Shown: positions 11,638 to 24,842, counted from the first letter of the stretch. The stretch: 64,000 nucleotides of DNA from Ciborinia camelliae (GCA_025890175.1 JANPYM010000001.1:5350909-5414908), one strand, 5' to 3'. Program-made: numbers and translations. Notes: generated by a model from the letters alone, not told the origin.

Positions 11638-11799
11638 ATCAATCATCGTACATAACAAGATATGGAGAATGGATCACCGAACTCTTTTAAGAACCCATCA
11701 ATATCCACCAAATCCAATAAGCCCAAAATCGCGAACTATCCTCACTATCCACCTGAACTAGTTCGTAGTACAAGTCGACTCCTTGAATCTCCAGACTCC

Positions 11800-12003
11800 T
11801 CATTTCCAACCCATTTGCACCTGGAGGCGTGCGTGCCTCTCTTCACAATCCTTACAATCGTTGCAAATTATATCGGAGATGCGGAGGATCGGCAAACTTT
11901 GGTAATAGCATGAGCCATTGGAGCAAGCCGGATACATGGCGATGGTCTTTCTCGAAATGATGCGGGGACAGAATGCGCATGTTGAGTCGATGTAAATGCA
12001 CAT
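11800..12003 (-). CDS. possible small Cys-rich hypothetical protein
   Basis: The 67-residue frame begins MCIYIDSTCAFCPRI and has eight cysteines, including CAFC and the close pair in CNDCKDC, a layout that could bind zinc. It lies downstream of the HET gene on the opposite strand. Its Met-Cys start resembles the small Cys-rich frame at 8223-8486. There is no signal peptide, no intron and no recognised domain. Short length and lack of context make this a tentative call. Confidence 0.3.
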   Translation of the reverse strand: MCIYIDSTCAFCPRIISRKTIAMYPACSNGSCYYQSLPILRISDIICNDCKDCEERHARLQVQMGWK

Positions 12004-14406
12004 TCTGGGGTTGTATCTGGAGAGCTTTTTTCGTAGTCTTGGCTTTGAGGAAGCGATATTGATACTAGTATGGAGAGTATTGGTGATGAGAAGGCTTATG
12101 TAGAGAATGTTACGTCTTTGTTGATGGAAAGAAGGACTTGGTATAGAGTGCTATCTTAGAAAACCTTCCTTTTCTTTAAGATGTTTGGAAACTCTATTTA
12201 GTAAGTTTTTTGTCTTTTTAAAAGGAGCATCGGCAGAGCACTGGCTTTTTAAACAAACATGACAGCTGTACTCAAATACAATTCAAGCTGCAATATGATA
12301 TGGAATAATTGAATGGATAAAAGTAAATGTCTAGAGGTGAATAAAGACTCAAAGACTAGACTGCATAGACATGATTCAGCCCCAAAGAGTAGTACAGAGT
12401 GTATATGACAAGTAAAGATTCATGAATAGATATAATCAAACTTCCCCAAGCATTACAGAGGCCAAGCACAAAGCATCCTCCCTACGAGTCTTTTTCTTTC
12501 TTTTTTTCAAAAACAGCCTTTATGCCTATGAGGTTCCCCTTTCCTATCACTCCTCAACTAGAGGATACTAGGAAGAATGCTTTGAGTTTGAGCATAGCAT
12601 ATGATTTGAAAATAAATGGAAGTCTAATGATGACAAGATGAGATGGTATGGCATAAGGATAGAAATTGGGTGAGAATTATGCTCAGGATTTCAATACGTT
12701 ATAACAATCTTCCCAATATTACTTCTCGCCACCAATCCCCCCCTCCTCCCAATATATGGCTTTCACCTATACTACGAAACCTTCACAACCTAGATTTTCA
12801 CACGAACACTTGGACTAACGAGCCTCTCTTCAAGCTTGGGGAGAGAAAAGGAGGGAGGGTGGTTGGAACTATTTGATATCTCAGATATTTCGAACTTTTA
12901 ACCGTAAGAATAATATCCGGATATAGAAAAGATTTGGAACTTTGTATGGTTTTCCTATGTCTGTAACCAAATCTATCCAGGTTAAGAAGTCAGTCTCTCA
13001 GTTATAGATACATCGCAGCAAGAATAATACTTCTCAACCGCAACTTAAATATCAAAATGTAAACCATCAACAGTATGGAAATTCGAATGGCGAAAGGAAG
13101 TAAACCACACTGATAAAACGTGACATACAATCCGAGCTAAGCCAAGCGTCTAAACCCGGACTCGGATTCCCCATCTCGCCATTTCGGCTCAACAGCTCCA
13201 AAAAATTCGTAGTCTTCCGAAATCAATTCAGGCAAAATATGCCCAAGATATCATATCCACATTCAATATATATATATATATATATTATCCGCAACCCCGC
13301 CAATATCAGGGGTAACCTTGCCCACATCCCCACTCACTAAATCAACACCCCTCCGAGCTCGGGATTTTCCACATTTTCCATCTGATAATAATTTGCACAA
13401 GGATTAGACGGCTCCATGCGAGAAAGTGGATCCATACCAGCTCGATTCCGCTTGTGTTCGTAATGCTTGCTTAATCTAATCAGATGAAAAACTTTTGGTC
13501 CTGGTTGGTTTCTTCTCCTCTAGTACATATGTCGTACGTATAAATGCAGATGGCGGACTAGAGCTGGTTTAGGTTTGGATTCCGGGGAGAGGGGACGAGG
13601 GAGTTCTGATGTTTTGGGGATTTTGTTTGGCTTGGAATTCAAATGCATGAAATGGAAATGGACGAATGAACGGGGAATATTTTGGGGTCTCTCGGAGTCT
13701 GGGAATAGATTGGATAATATGGTATCGGGGTCCACTGGTTAGTTTTGATTACTGCATGAATGGTGGTTTATAATCCGGTTTGATGCAGCCGAGATGTGCT
13801 GAGTTGGGAAAGGCTTTTGTTATGGATGATGGATGTTGTTGGGTGTTGCATCATAGGAGGTCCTGTATTGGAGTCTTTGGTTCCGAGTGGGATACTCCCG
13901 AAACACATGGTGTCTAGGATATTGGAAGACTGCCTCGGCGTAATGGATCTATAGGTATTGTACTCATGTACTATTGCATTTCCACACATGGCAGCTGCTG
14001 GGATCATAGATGGCGTACCCATTGCTCAAAAATACCACACCATCTTGCCCATACTTGTGTAAAGAGCTAGTCTCTGCTCAGTTCGGCCTCTAGGCATGCA
14101 TGGATGCACATGGATCCAGTGGATCGAGATCTCATTACGTTACAAGATACCCATCCAGTTGACATGTGGAAACTCTCTACTGCGCTCCAACAAAAATCTG
14201 AGCGAGCATCCGTCTCACGTCTACCGACCATCCCAATCCGGAATTCTCCCCGATGAATTCTTAGTCATGACAATGCAACAAGGGGACCCAATGCTTCTTG
14301 CAGGAACCTCAGTTGTCTATTATCTTATCTGATCTTTTTGATCTATTCTTCGCATCATCTTTGTATGTATTTGCATTTGTAGATTTTGTCGAGTTTTCTT
14401 TTCAAT
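12004..14406. other. intergenic, no convincing gene
   Basis: No gene with recognisable features. A (TA)n microsatellite lies at about 13267-13284 and C-rich tracts occur near 12730 and 13310. Open frames on the minus strand between 13520 and 14022 have no domain and poor composition. The last few hundred bases are the promoter of the acyl-CoA ligase. Confidence 0.45.
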
Positions 14407-16359
14407 ATGCAATCTCTCTACGAGTTCCAGACGGAAACTTCTCGCTTGTCGATTGTTCAGGGCGCGTCAAGTCCTCCGTTGTTGGCAATTACTCTTGGGG
14501 ATCTTCTAGATCAACAAACGAGTCTTCGTGGTGGATATGAATGTTTAGTCTGTCCATCGTTGGGTACGAGATGGACGTATGGAACCTTGAAGCAGGAGAG
14601 TATTGCTGTGGCTCGGGGACTACTTTCTCTTGGTATAAAGTCAGGAGATAGAATTGGGATATTGGCGGGCAACTGCGCTGAGTATATTTCGGTTTTCTTT
14701 GCGGCGGCTTACATTGGGTGTATCTTGGTGGTACTGAATAATACATATACAACTCAGGAGGCGAAGAATGGGCTAAAGCATGCCGGTAAGGTTGTCTGTG
14801 AGATTTGGAAGTGATCATGCTGATGAATGACAGGTTGTCGAATCTTGTTCACTGTACCAAAAATCGGAAAGCGGAGCGTTGAAAGACTCATTTCTGAGTT
14901 AGGGCCATTACCAAAGGAAAATGGCAATGCTGAAACTTTGGATAGACTTGTGATGTTGAGGGGTTCTCGAGATGGATTCATGAATTACGATGGACTGAAA
15001 ATTCAAGGACGAACAAGTTCAATGAAAGAATTCGAGAGAGTAAAAATGATGGTAAAACCGGACGATATTGTGAATCTTCAATTCACAAGTGGGTCAACAG
15101 GAACTCCCAAGGCCGCAATGCTCACACACTTGTGAGTATTATCCGATATAGTTCCCACTATATGTTTCTGACGATCTCCGACAGTAATCTAGTCAACAAT
15201 GCCAACTCAATCGCTGACCGGTTGGCCTTTACACCTCAAGACATCTTATGTTGTCCACCACCACTATTCCACTGTTTCGGTCTAGTCCTTGGGGTCCTTG
15301 CAATAATAACTCATGGCGCAAAAATTATTCTTCCAGCGGAAACTTTCGATGCTTTTGCGGTACTGCGGGCATTATCAGATGAGAAGTGCACTGCACTTCA
15401 TGGAGTACCGACCATGTTCGAGGAGATTCTGAGCCTACCAAGACCAAAGGGATTTAACTGTGATAATTTGAGGACGGGGATAATAGCTGGAGCCCCAGTA
15501 CCGAGGCCATTAATGAAGAGGTTGTTGACGGAATTGAATATGCGAGAATATACATCTAGTTATGGCGAGTCAAGATCACCAATGACAGAAATGCGTATTA
15601 ACAAGTTCTAAAGGTTTAACGGAAGCTTCACCCACTTGCTTCAACGCATATACCTATGATACCATCGATACTCGTCTCTCGACTGTCGGCCAAATTCTTC
15701 CACATCTTCGAGCGAAAATCATCGATCGCGATGGAAATATTGTACCACAGGGGGCAAGAGGGGAGCTCTGTATATCTGGATATTCGCTGCAGAAAGGTTA
15801 TTGGAATAATGAAGAAAAGACGGCAGAAGTGATGGTGAGAGACGAAGACGGAATCTTGTGGTTGAAAACAGGTGATGAAGCTTCGTTCGACGAAAGAGGG
15901 TACTGCTCGATCACCGGACGTTTCAAGGATATCATTATTCGAGGTCAGTTATCTTCCAATTCTACAACTTTATTAGAAAATTAACCTTACCATTGTCCAG
16001 GCGGTGAGAACATATATCCTTTAGAAATCGAAACTCGTCTCGATGCTCACCCTGCTCTCTCTCGAGCTATAGTAGTGGGTATTCCAGATCCCAAGTATGG
16101 AGAAGTTGTTGGTGCTTTTCTAGATACCCAAGAAGATTCGACGACGGACAGAAAAATTTCAGATGAAGAAGTACGGGATTGGACAAGAAAAGAACTAGGG
16201 TGGCACAAGGCTCCTCACCATGTGTTTTGGTTTGGGGAGGAGGGATTGAAGATGGGCACTCCAAAGACAGGCAGCGGAAAGGTCAAGAAGTTTGAGTTAA
16301 GAAACGAGGGAGCTAGGATTGTGAAAGAGAGGGGGTTGAAGCCCAAGCCTAAGTTGTAG
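14407..16359 (+). CDS. AMP-binding acyl-CoA ligase (4CL-like)
   Basis: Five exons, 14407-14785, 14834-15131, 15185-15564, 15614-15943 and 16001-16359, close in frame to 581 residues. The ANL superfamily motifs are present: the P-loop FTSGSTGTPKAAML near 210, SYGLTEASPTC near 352 (formed across a splice), and GRFKDIIIRGGENIYPLEIE near 454-473. The C-terminal PKTGSGKVKKFELR near 552 carries the catalytic Lys. The enzyme should adenylate a carboxylic acid and join it to CoA; substrate (medium-chain fatty acid or aryl acid) cannot be read off. Intron 3 (15565-15613) begins GC rather than GT; only this boundary joins SYG to LTEAS in frame. No clear peroxisomal tripeptide is seen; the protein ends KPKPKL. 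It converges with the MFS gene at 16949. Confidence 0.9.
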
Positions 16360-16948
16360 ATTTAATTGAGGGGAGGGTAGGCTGTCACTCAAGATTTCTT
16401 ATTGGTTATGGTATGCTAGATAGATTATATCTTATCGTCACCTTACAGGTAACACGCTCCAGTGCACTCAATCGTTAGCTTAACATTATCTCACTCAAAG
16501 ATTGGGGATGCCCAACCTCGAGTATCAGATAAGGCTGATCGTTTGATCAATTTTGAGTTGTACATTTAGATCAGCAGCCACCAACATTTATCGGGACGAG
16601 ATTTGATACTTGATTGTAACAGTAACACATAAACACAGTGATGATATAGAAAAGAGATGACAGTGCTAAATCATAAGAAAACATTCAAGAGTAATAACCG
16701 TGAGCACGGATGATGATCATCAGATTTTGAAAGCATAAACGCTTAGTATTGTTCCGACGATCCCTAATATTCAGCCCTATCGAAATAATTGATGTAAACC
16801 TGCTTGAATTGATGCCCATAAGTTGTGAAGAACAAGGAATACAAACTTAGATAGGGGAACCAGATATCTTTTCATATCGTATAGACATGCTTCTCGACTG
16901 TTTGGTGCCAAATGTTGACCACTTGATATTCTAATAGTTCTCGCAAGG
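16360..16948. other. convergent 3' intergenic region
   Basis: This separates the acyl-CoA ligase (plus) from the MFS transporter (minus), tail to tail. It should hold both 3' UTRs and polyadenylation signals. No additional gene is seen. Confidence 0.6.
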
Positions 16949-18769
16949 TTATACAGTATATCTCCAAAACGTTGCATTGTCTCCCTCATGCTGTTGTTCA
17001 AGCTTCATTTCCGACGTATAAGAATCCGCCGTAAGCCCTCGCTCCGCATCTAGAGCATCCCTGCGGGCATTTTCCCATCTGTAATAAGTCGTCATGAAAG
17101 CTGTTAAAACAAAGGACAGAGATAATAGACCGAGGAGAATTGCATGCCCTTCAATAAATCTGGAATTAATAGATAGTATAAGCATCAGTCCTGTTAGAAC
17201 CTACAAAAAGCTAAAAGTAGGAGTTCGGATGGGAAACAAGTACCTTGGAGAATCTCCCGGTCGATAGACAAAAGCTGCCATGATACCCCCAAAGTTTGCA
17301 AAACCAGTAACCATTCCGAAACCAACGCCTCTTTTGAGACTTCCACTTACATTATTTCCTACCCAAGCGCTCAAGAGAGGAATAGTTGGGAAAACGCCTA
17401 AAAGATCATTGTCATTAGCATGAGCTTCGATTTAATGGAATATTTGCTTTCCATACCTATTGCCGCCAGGAATGCACCTGTGTATTGAATCGGAGTTTTA
17501 TCACTTGAGATTAGTAGTGCAAACCCACTAATAGACAAGGCCAAAAATCCTAGAAGAAAAATTCCTCTCTGTTTTACTTTATCGGCTATAAAGCTGGCCC
17601 CGATTGTGAAGAAACATGCAACAACATAAGTTGGAACTGTCATGAGCTGTGCCGCGTTACTGGTGTAGCCCATATCTTTAATAATGGTGGGTAGAAACAG
17701 AGACAATGAGTACACAGCTGAAGACATGCAGAAATTCATCACCATCTTGACATATATTCTCCAGTCTTTGAATGCTTGCCATATGTATTTTGAGTTCCAG
17801 TCATCCGAAAGAAGATGTCGATCATATGTAAGTCGCCTCATGATCTCTTTTCGCTCAGACTCAGAGATAAATTTTGCACTACGGTAGAGTAAGTTTCATG
17901 CATAACGACATATACGAAAACACGAGAGCATACTTAGCAGGACAATCGACAATGGCCCAGTAAGATGCAACTCCAACGCAAAATGTAAGAAGGCCTTCGA
18001 TAATAAATATCCATGACCATCCATTTTTACCCGCCACTCCAGACATGTTGGAGATTCCACGAGCGAATAGCCCGCCAAATGCTCCTGCGGCTGTAGCCAT
18101 CGCAAAGAATAACGCTATGCGAAAACCACACTCGTGTCGAGGATACCACATGGTAATATAGTAAACCACGCCAGGATATAAACCACCTTCTGCGATACCT
18201 AAAAAGCATCTGGTGACAAGTAATCCCTTAAAGTCATGTACCAAGCCCATGCATACCATGACAACCGACCAAACCAATACAATGGCGGTCAACCATACAC
18301 TTGGACGAATTTTCTTCAATATCAAGTTGCTAGGAACACCAGCAGCAATGTAGGTGGGGAAGAACACGGAAAGAGCGATGTTATAGTCAAGGCCAACCAG
18401 ATGAAGATCCTTTTCTAATCCTTCAAGCCGTGCATTTCCAACATTGGCACGATCCAGAAAACAACATCTGTTTATTGTTAGCAATTATAGATACGTTAAT
18501 AGACAGTCATACAGATATATTGCAGCAAGAATTGGAATTAGACGGAGATCAAGCTTCTTGACCAGCTTCTTCGTCGCAGCACTATCAAAACCAGTTGAAG
18601 CCATAGCCTCACTGGAAACAGACTCGGATATCTTTTCTTCATCGTGAATCTGGACTTCATCAGGCATTTTAGTATTTATTCTATTGTGCTCTCCTGATAT
18701 CCTTTCTTCATCGTGAAATTGTAGCCCAGAAAGGATCCCTGAGCTTATCCTGTGAAGAGTAGTTGACAT
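16949..18769 (-). CDS. MFS transporter, Dal5/TNA1 (anion:cation symporter) type
   Basis: Five exons (18769-18513, 18467-17934, 17878-17457, 17397-17244 and 17159-16949) close to 525 residues with GT-AG introns of 45-84 nt. The N-terminus is a long hydrophilic cytosolic segment, followed by LDLRLIPILAAIYLCCFLDR, the first membrane helix and the DRANVGNA loop that marks the allantoate/nicotinate permease family. RCFLGIAEGGLYPG (helix 4-5) and NGWSWIFIIEGLLT (helix 6) are also diagnostic, and roughly twelve hydrophobic segments are present. Family members import small organic anions or vitamins (allantoate, nicotinate, biotin precursors, pantothenate) with protons across the plasma membrane. The substrate is unknown. 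The neighbouring convergent acyl-CoA ligase might act on an imported acid, but this is only inference. No lesions were seen. Confidence 0.9.
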
Positions 18770-20495
18770 ATTGTGGAATATTCAATGGCCGAATGTTAGC
18801 TTTGAAGTTTAAATTTAAGTTTTCATAGCGGGGTAAGCCGCTGGAGTTTTGAGTAGATTTCTTATATGGCATCGAGTGGTACTGTGGGGGTCTATTGAAT
18901 ATATGTGCTGTCCAGCAACCGACCACATTAGTACAGGATCCAAAACAATGCTTACGACATAACAGCATGCAATGCAACCGGGAGGGTGTACACAGCGATG
19001 AACCAATGTAAAACACAACGTAAACGAGATAGATTAACCTCCATATGTATATGGGACATCTTGCCATTAAGAATAAATACCGTATTAACTGATCAAGAGG
19101 GTAATATTTCTTTATATGACAAATTGGTTATTCACAATAGGTTTTATATTAAGAAAAAACTTTTTATCCCTATATGAAAGAATAGAATAATGATTCCAAT
19201 GAGGTCAGAAAGGGGGGAAACTTGCGAAACCTTGATATTGTAAACCCGATTCTGATTACACCATATTATCAATGGCTTTGAAAACAAAAGATTTCAATAT
19301 GGCGTGAGAAGCTTTCGAATACATTTTTGAGGTTCAGGGGGTTCGGAAGGTATAAATTAATTTTGAGAAACAGCTAGGTGGCATCGAAAAAATGATGATA
19401 TTTATCAACTTGGAATATAACCTTGGAAGGTATTGATTGGTTGATAAGAACAGGTTTTATACTATGAAAATCCGAACTTTTTAATAACAAGATATTACCT
19501 TCTTAATTAGTTAATACGTTAATACGGTATAACCATCGTAGTTTACCTGTTCGTTCGAAATTCACTTGCGAGAATTATGTGAAGCTTCATAAATAGGAAG
19601 TTCCAACCTCCCTCTCGATATTCTCGAAGAAATTACGTAGGCTAGATACGGCAGAGTTTATCTTTGTTGACTCGAGGACAGAAGTGAGACTTTCGGATTT
19701 TGAAAGACCTTGATTTCGTCAGATCAAGTAAGCTATTAGATACAACGTGACAGGAATATCAAATGTCTATCAACAGAAGTGGATACCCGCGAGTACAACA
19801 TGATGTGGGTAGATCCGTCCCAACACGGACAGTATTCTGAGAGTAGTTGGTACAATAGATGTTGTCTTCAGTTTTAAATGGCCACGATAAAGAAAGAGAT
19901 CCTATATGAGTGATAACAGGGTTTAAAAGCCATCGATATCGGAGTGACACTTCCGGAAACTTTAGAATGTCCGTAACCTCATACCATGTGCGACCGATAC
20001 TTCAGCGCACACGAGAAATATTCAGCTGGAATCTAGTGTATGACAGAACTACCGAGTGACTACTCTGTTCAGAAAGAACAAGATTATGACTGCAAATGTC
20101 GAACAGCGTTCTCTCGTATCTCGATCACATTGAGGCATATCCCGCAAATGATGGATCTACTGTATGCCGCACTTGCTGCACTTGCTGCAATCCATCATGA
20201 TTCATGGAATGATTATGATGGATCAGAGAACTATGAAATCAATACCAAATTTATTTCGAAGGATAGAATGTATTCTAAAAAAGTGCCAAAATGAAGTTGT
20301 ATTGGGTTTGGTCATATATCACCAAGTTTGTAGTCGGGAGTTTATATTGGATCCATCCAATTCCGCCCGGGCGGCAGAAAGTTCTTCATGCCTGAGGCCC
20401 CAATGTCGTTTCTTGAAACGCGTGATCAGGCGTATTTTCTACTCGCCGCGTTTTGTAGTCTAGAAAAGATCAAGTAACAAATAACACAACTCAAC
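18770..20495. other. intergenic, no convincing gene
   Basis: AT-rich sequence with short frames only. It separates the 5' ends of the minus-strand MFS gene and the plus-strand PSF2 gene, so both promoters must be here. A frame at 20040-20463 is interrupted and carries no domain that I can name. Confidence 0.45.
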
Positions 20496-21276
20496 ATGGC
20501 TTTGCCCTTACCCTCCGGCTTGACGCCAATGGAGGTTGCATTTCTATGCGAAATGGAAACGGTTACAGTTGTTCCTCGACAAAGACTTGAAAGCCTCGAT
20601 TTATTAGCTGTAAGCTACCCCGCCATTTACCCCTCCGATAACTCCCCCAGACTCAAAGCTTATATCAATGTGATGTCTATAGGGCAAGACACCTATTCTA
20701 CAACCACCAAAACACACATCTATACCTCTATGGCTTGCTCTTCTACTTAAGCGACAGCGTCGTGCCAATATTCTTCCACCACCATGGCTCCACCCTCAAT
20801 CTCTAGATAGAATACTCAAAATCGAAACCGATAACCCCGAAGGATTTTCCCCCCCTCCTCCTCTCGATCGCCGCACACCATCTACAGTATCTCCACCATT
20901 TCTTCCGTCGAATACCGCAGATTCATCACCAGATTACCTGCCATACCATTGGATTGATATGGGCGAGATATTACTAGAAGCTGCGAGTGATGATATACAG
21001 GATCCAGATAAAGTTAGGGAATTGCTCAGGGATCTAAGGGAAGTGAGGATGGCAAAAATGAGGAGCAGTACATTGGCGGTAGAAGGAGGTGGTTTGACCA
21101 GTCTTCAAGGTGTTGGCGCTATGGAGGTTAGCGAAGGACGAGGATTCATTACAGGCGTCATGGATGGATTGCGAAAACTAGGAGCTTCTAGGGAAGTTTC
21201 CAGGCGAGAAAAAGAACAAGAGGGCACTGAAAGTGGAGGTGACGGGGATAGTGAGGATGAAGATATGGAGTTATGA
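20496..21276 (+). CDS. PSF2: GINS complex subunit Psf2
   Basis: Two exons, 20496-20609 and 20683-21276, give 235 residues; the intron starts GTAAGC and ends TATAG. The N-terminus [20 protein letters not shown] is the signature of Psf2. After the splice come [21 protein letters not shown] and [18 protein letters not shown], then [17 protein letters not shown] and [17 protein letters not shown], all in the family order. GINS (Sld5-Psf1-Psf2-Psf3) joins Mcm2-7 and Cdc45 to form the replicative CMG helicase in the nucleus. Length is typical of filamentous fungi, with an acidic C-terminal tail ([10 protein letters not shown]). The gene is intact and appears constitutive; nothing in the neighbourhood relates to replication. 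Confidence 0.95.
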
Positions 21277-22217
21277 TCAAGATGGATTGGGTTGTACAAC
21301 ATTTATGTCATACTGCATATTTGACGAGCATCGGCGTTGGAAGGATATCGTATATACCAGGCTTATATTGTACATTTTGGATGCGACGCAATAGTTTGCT
21401 GCAACGAGGGGTATCATTGATCGAGAATTCACAAGACTAATTAATATCAAGTGTGTTGCACGATGGGGAATTCATCATCGACTCACAATTATAATTCTCC
21501 TGTTTCGTGGAAAATCCCAACACGATCAGATGAGACAAACGGACAAGAATTCTGGTGCTTTTACGCTCAATTTTCAATGAGGTTACAGTATGCTATTTTC
21601 GTTCAATATGGCATCACTTTGGAGCATTATTGTATTCTTTGGGGCGGGGGAATGCAACAGTCCTGCATGATCATATGTATTGAATGCCAAAGTTTACTTT
21701 CATTGCTTTCAGACACTTCGCATGTTGAAGTGCATACCTATTGGGTATCTAAGAAGTTGATGGGGATATCTACATGACCGCGGGTCTGATATCCGCGAGA
21801 AGATTGAGTGGAGTGTAATCTGAGATTTATCCTCCGACATCACTCCACCATTGCAGTTATCGTGGGTTGCCTATTTTCTTTCAGGCAATAACTTGATCTA
21901 TCTCCAATCATTTGACTGTTATTCGTCAACTTAAACGTTTTGACGTTTCATCGGGTATGTACCAAAGCATTTTTATTCCAAAGAATTTTTATTCCAAAGA
22001 TCCAATTGGCCAGTTCGGCAATGCTGATCTTCAAAATGTAACGGAGGGTCGGGGCGGACATTCGAATTGCATCACAACCCCGAATACAACAAGCGTCAAA
22101 TTCTCCGGGCTAAAAGCATAAAGGTTGCAACTGATATCTCGGTGACGTATATAAGTCAACCATCTCCCGACAGATAAAAGAGTTACCTCCAAGCAACTCA
22201 AGCCCCGATAACACAAA
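21277..22217. other. intergenic, promoter of the P450 gene
   Basis: No gene seen. The stretch runs from the PSF2 stop to the P450 start. A short direct repeat containing TTTTTATTCCAAAGA occurs at about 21968-22000. A TATA element lies near the right end. Confidence 0.5.
22148..22154 (+). promoter_or_regulatory. TATA box upstream of cytochrome P450
   Basis: TATATAA occurs 64 bases before the ATG at 22218, inside GACGTATATAAGTC. The position suits a short leader, and the overlapping TGACGTA could be a CRE/bZIP half site. This is inferred from sequence and spacing only. Confidence 0.5.
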
Positions 22218-23870
22218 ATGAATTACTTCTTTATCGCAATCACAGCGGCCACAGTGTCCCTATTTTATTTTCTCGGTTCTTGCATTTATAACATCTTCTT
22301 CCACCCTTTGAAATCATACCCAGGACCAAAATTATGTGCAGCTTGTAGAATTCCCATGACTTATTACAAACTGAGGGGTGTTCTGCCATATAAGATTAAA
22401 GAAATTCATGATAAATATGGAGATGCAGTCAGAATTGCTCCTAACTATCTAGACTATAGCTCATCCGTTGCTTGGGAAGACATCTATGGTTTTGTTAAAG
22501 ATAATCATAAAAAGAATTTTGCTAAGGATTTGGAAGAACGAGGGGTTGATACGAAGAATCAACCCAGAAATATGTGAGTGATTTCACTTCATCACATACT
22601 AGATTTGAAGAGCTAAAGATTATGCTTTGAAAGATTAACCGCCGATGAGGAAGATCATCGAAGAATTCGTCGCCTTCAGTCTCATGTCTTCTCGGACAAA
22701 GCCCTTACAGCTCAAGAACCCCTCATTCAAGATTATGCACGGCGATTCATTTCTGGACTCATCAAATTTTCTTCCCTCACCTCGGACAATAGCATTAATC
22801 TCGGCCAATGGTACAACTATACAACCTTTGATTTAATCGGTGATCTCGCGTTTGGAGAACCTTTTGGGTGTGTCAAGTCTGGAGAAATACACCCTTGGAT
22901 TGAACTAATGTTTCGTCTCTTGGAGGTACGTTCTTTAATTAACGAGTTAGAAAAATACCCAATTCTAGGAGCTCTTGTGTTCTTCATCCCGAGGGGTATG
23001 AGGGATACATTTGAAAAGCACAAGCAACTTTCCAGGGAAAAGGCGAACCGAAGAATGGATACCCCGAGAGATAAACCTGATTTCATGAACTATATCCTGA
23101 AGCACAATGAAACGGAAAAAGGGATGACCCGTGAGGAAATTGGAGAAAATGCATCCGTATTGATCATCGCGGGTAGTGAAACGGTATTTATCTCTAATCA
23201 ATGTTTCTTTGTTATAAGCAGTACTAATCCGATTAAGACCGCATCCCTTCTTAACGGCGTAACATATCATCTCCTCCAGACTCCCACCGTCCTTCAAAAT
23301 GTCACCATGGAACTGAGGTCAACATTCAAGGAGCAACAAGATCTCACTCTGCACGCTCTCGCTGAACGCAAATACTTCAACGCAGTCCTCGAAGAAGGTC
23401 TGCGCATGTATCCCCCCGTCCCCACCACACTTCCCCGTCTAGTTCCTCAAGGTGGGAGCATCATCTCCGGGCAATACGTTCCTGCTGGTGTCTCTGTTGG
23501 CGTCAATCCTTGGAGTGCACAATTCTCGACGTCAAACTTCCATCTACCATATGAATTCCACCCCGAACGCTGGCTGAGTATCGCCGATGTTGAAGAACTC
23601 AAAAATACGTACCCGGGCATGAAACTAGGAGATCCGAGAAGGTTTGAAAATGATGATAGGAAAGCAAGACAGCCATTTAGTTTCGGTCCGGCTAATTGTA
23701 TTGGGAAAAATCTTGCGTATGCGGAAATGAGGGTGTTGCTTGGAAATGTGGTTTGGGGCTTTGATTTGGAGGGGGGCGAGGGGAGTAGCAGTTGGTTGGA
23801 GAGGAATAAGATTTTTGTGCTTTGGAAAAAGCCGGAATTGTGGGTTAGGTTGAGGAGGGTTAATGTGTAG
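22218..23870 (+). CDS. cytochrome P450 monooxygenase (CYP65/isotrichodermin hydroxylase-like)
   Basis: Three exons, 22218-22573, 22634-23183 and 23238-23870, give 512 residues. The second intron is 54 nt, in frame and free of stops, so unspliced RNA would add 18 residues between SET and TASLLNG. The protein starts with a membrane anchor (FFIAITAATVSLFYFLGS) and the hinge FHPLKSYPGPK. P450 landmarks are the I-helix AGSET near 298-302, the ExxR motif EEGLRMYPP near 354, FHPERW, and the haem loop FSFGPANCIGKNLA near 450 with the cysteine ligand. Closest recalled relatives are the fungal isotrichodermin C-15 hydroxylase/CYP65-type enzymes, which oxidise secondary metabolites at the endoplasmic reticulum with NADPH-P450 reductase. 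No synthase is adjacent, so the substrate is unknown. Confidence 0.93.
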
Positions 23871-24842
23871 GTTGAGAGAAGGAATGGAAGGATGGGGTTG
23901 AAATGCTAGTGGCCAAAATTGTATGAGCTTCATGGAAGCGTCTCGTTGTCGTATACTTTGATGGGACAAGTGTAATTCCTCTCGATATTTTCTTACCGCG
24001 TTGTTTATAGACGCTTTGAGAGGATGATTCTGTTGATTGCAAATATTCAGGGCTTTGGTTTTGAGGGGCACATTTACATATTCCTTTCATCTATCGTTTC
24101 AATCTTATTAATACCCAATAATCTATCAACCTTCCAAAATAATTTTAACAAAACCTTACAAATCTTCCCATTCTACTTGAATGATATAAAATAGTTCTAC
24201 ATACACTAGCTCGATACATAACAATCACAGCAGGTATTAATACAATGATCTGATATGGCAATTCAAAAGAATTTCATGCTTCTGAATACCTGGAATTGGC
24301 TGATATGTATACAGTTCGAGAGAGAGTATGAATGTAGGATCGGGGATAAATCAAAGTTTATATTTGGAATAGATTAAGAAATATTTCGATAAATTGGAGA
24401 TAAATTGCGGCAATTTGGGATACATCGGATATAGACTTTGAATCAGTTGTATCGTTTTATCTAAAATTTAGAGGTATACCTTGAAGTGACTTTGTTTAGA
24501 ATTTCATTTTACTAGTAGCCTTATGAGTAATAATATCGCTCACTATTCGGATGCATTCTACATAGAAACATAAATAATTCAAAAAGCTAGAACCAGAAAC
24601 CTACCATTGTTTCTGCCATTCAAGTTTTGAGTCATGTCTGTCCTTCATCGCGGTATTTATTCACTCATTTCCCAATCGAACGATTTTTAAACCCCAGCAG
24701 GACACCTTAAAAAGAAACGAACGAGTACCTATCCTCTTTTCCCTTTCCTTTCTCATTCCTCTCTTTTCTTTTCCATTGAATTCTTTTGTGCTTTTTTCAC
24801 TCTTTTAAAGACCTCATAGGCTGCCTATCTCTCAAATTCATC
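23871..24842. other. intergenic, no gene seen
   Basis: AT-rich sequence separating the P450 stop from the Arg-rich gene. CT-rich tracts at 24735-24800 probably belong to the promoter or leader of the next gene. Confidence 0.5.

Noticed and set aside
15565..15613. Premature stop in the acyl-CoA ligase at 15609
   Set aside because: The stop lies inside an intron once the GC-AG boundary is accepted, and the conserved YGLTEAS motif is restored.
14407..18769. Secondary-metabolite cluster around the acyl-CoA ligase and MFS genes
   Set aside because: No polyketide, peptide or terpene synthase or pathway regulator is present; the P450 at 22218 is separated by the replication gene PSF2.
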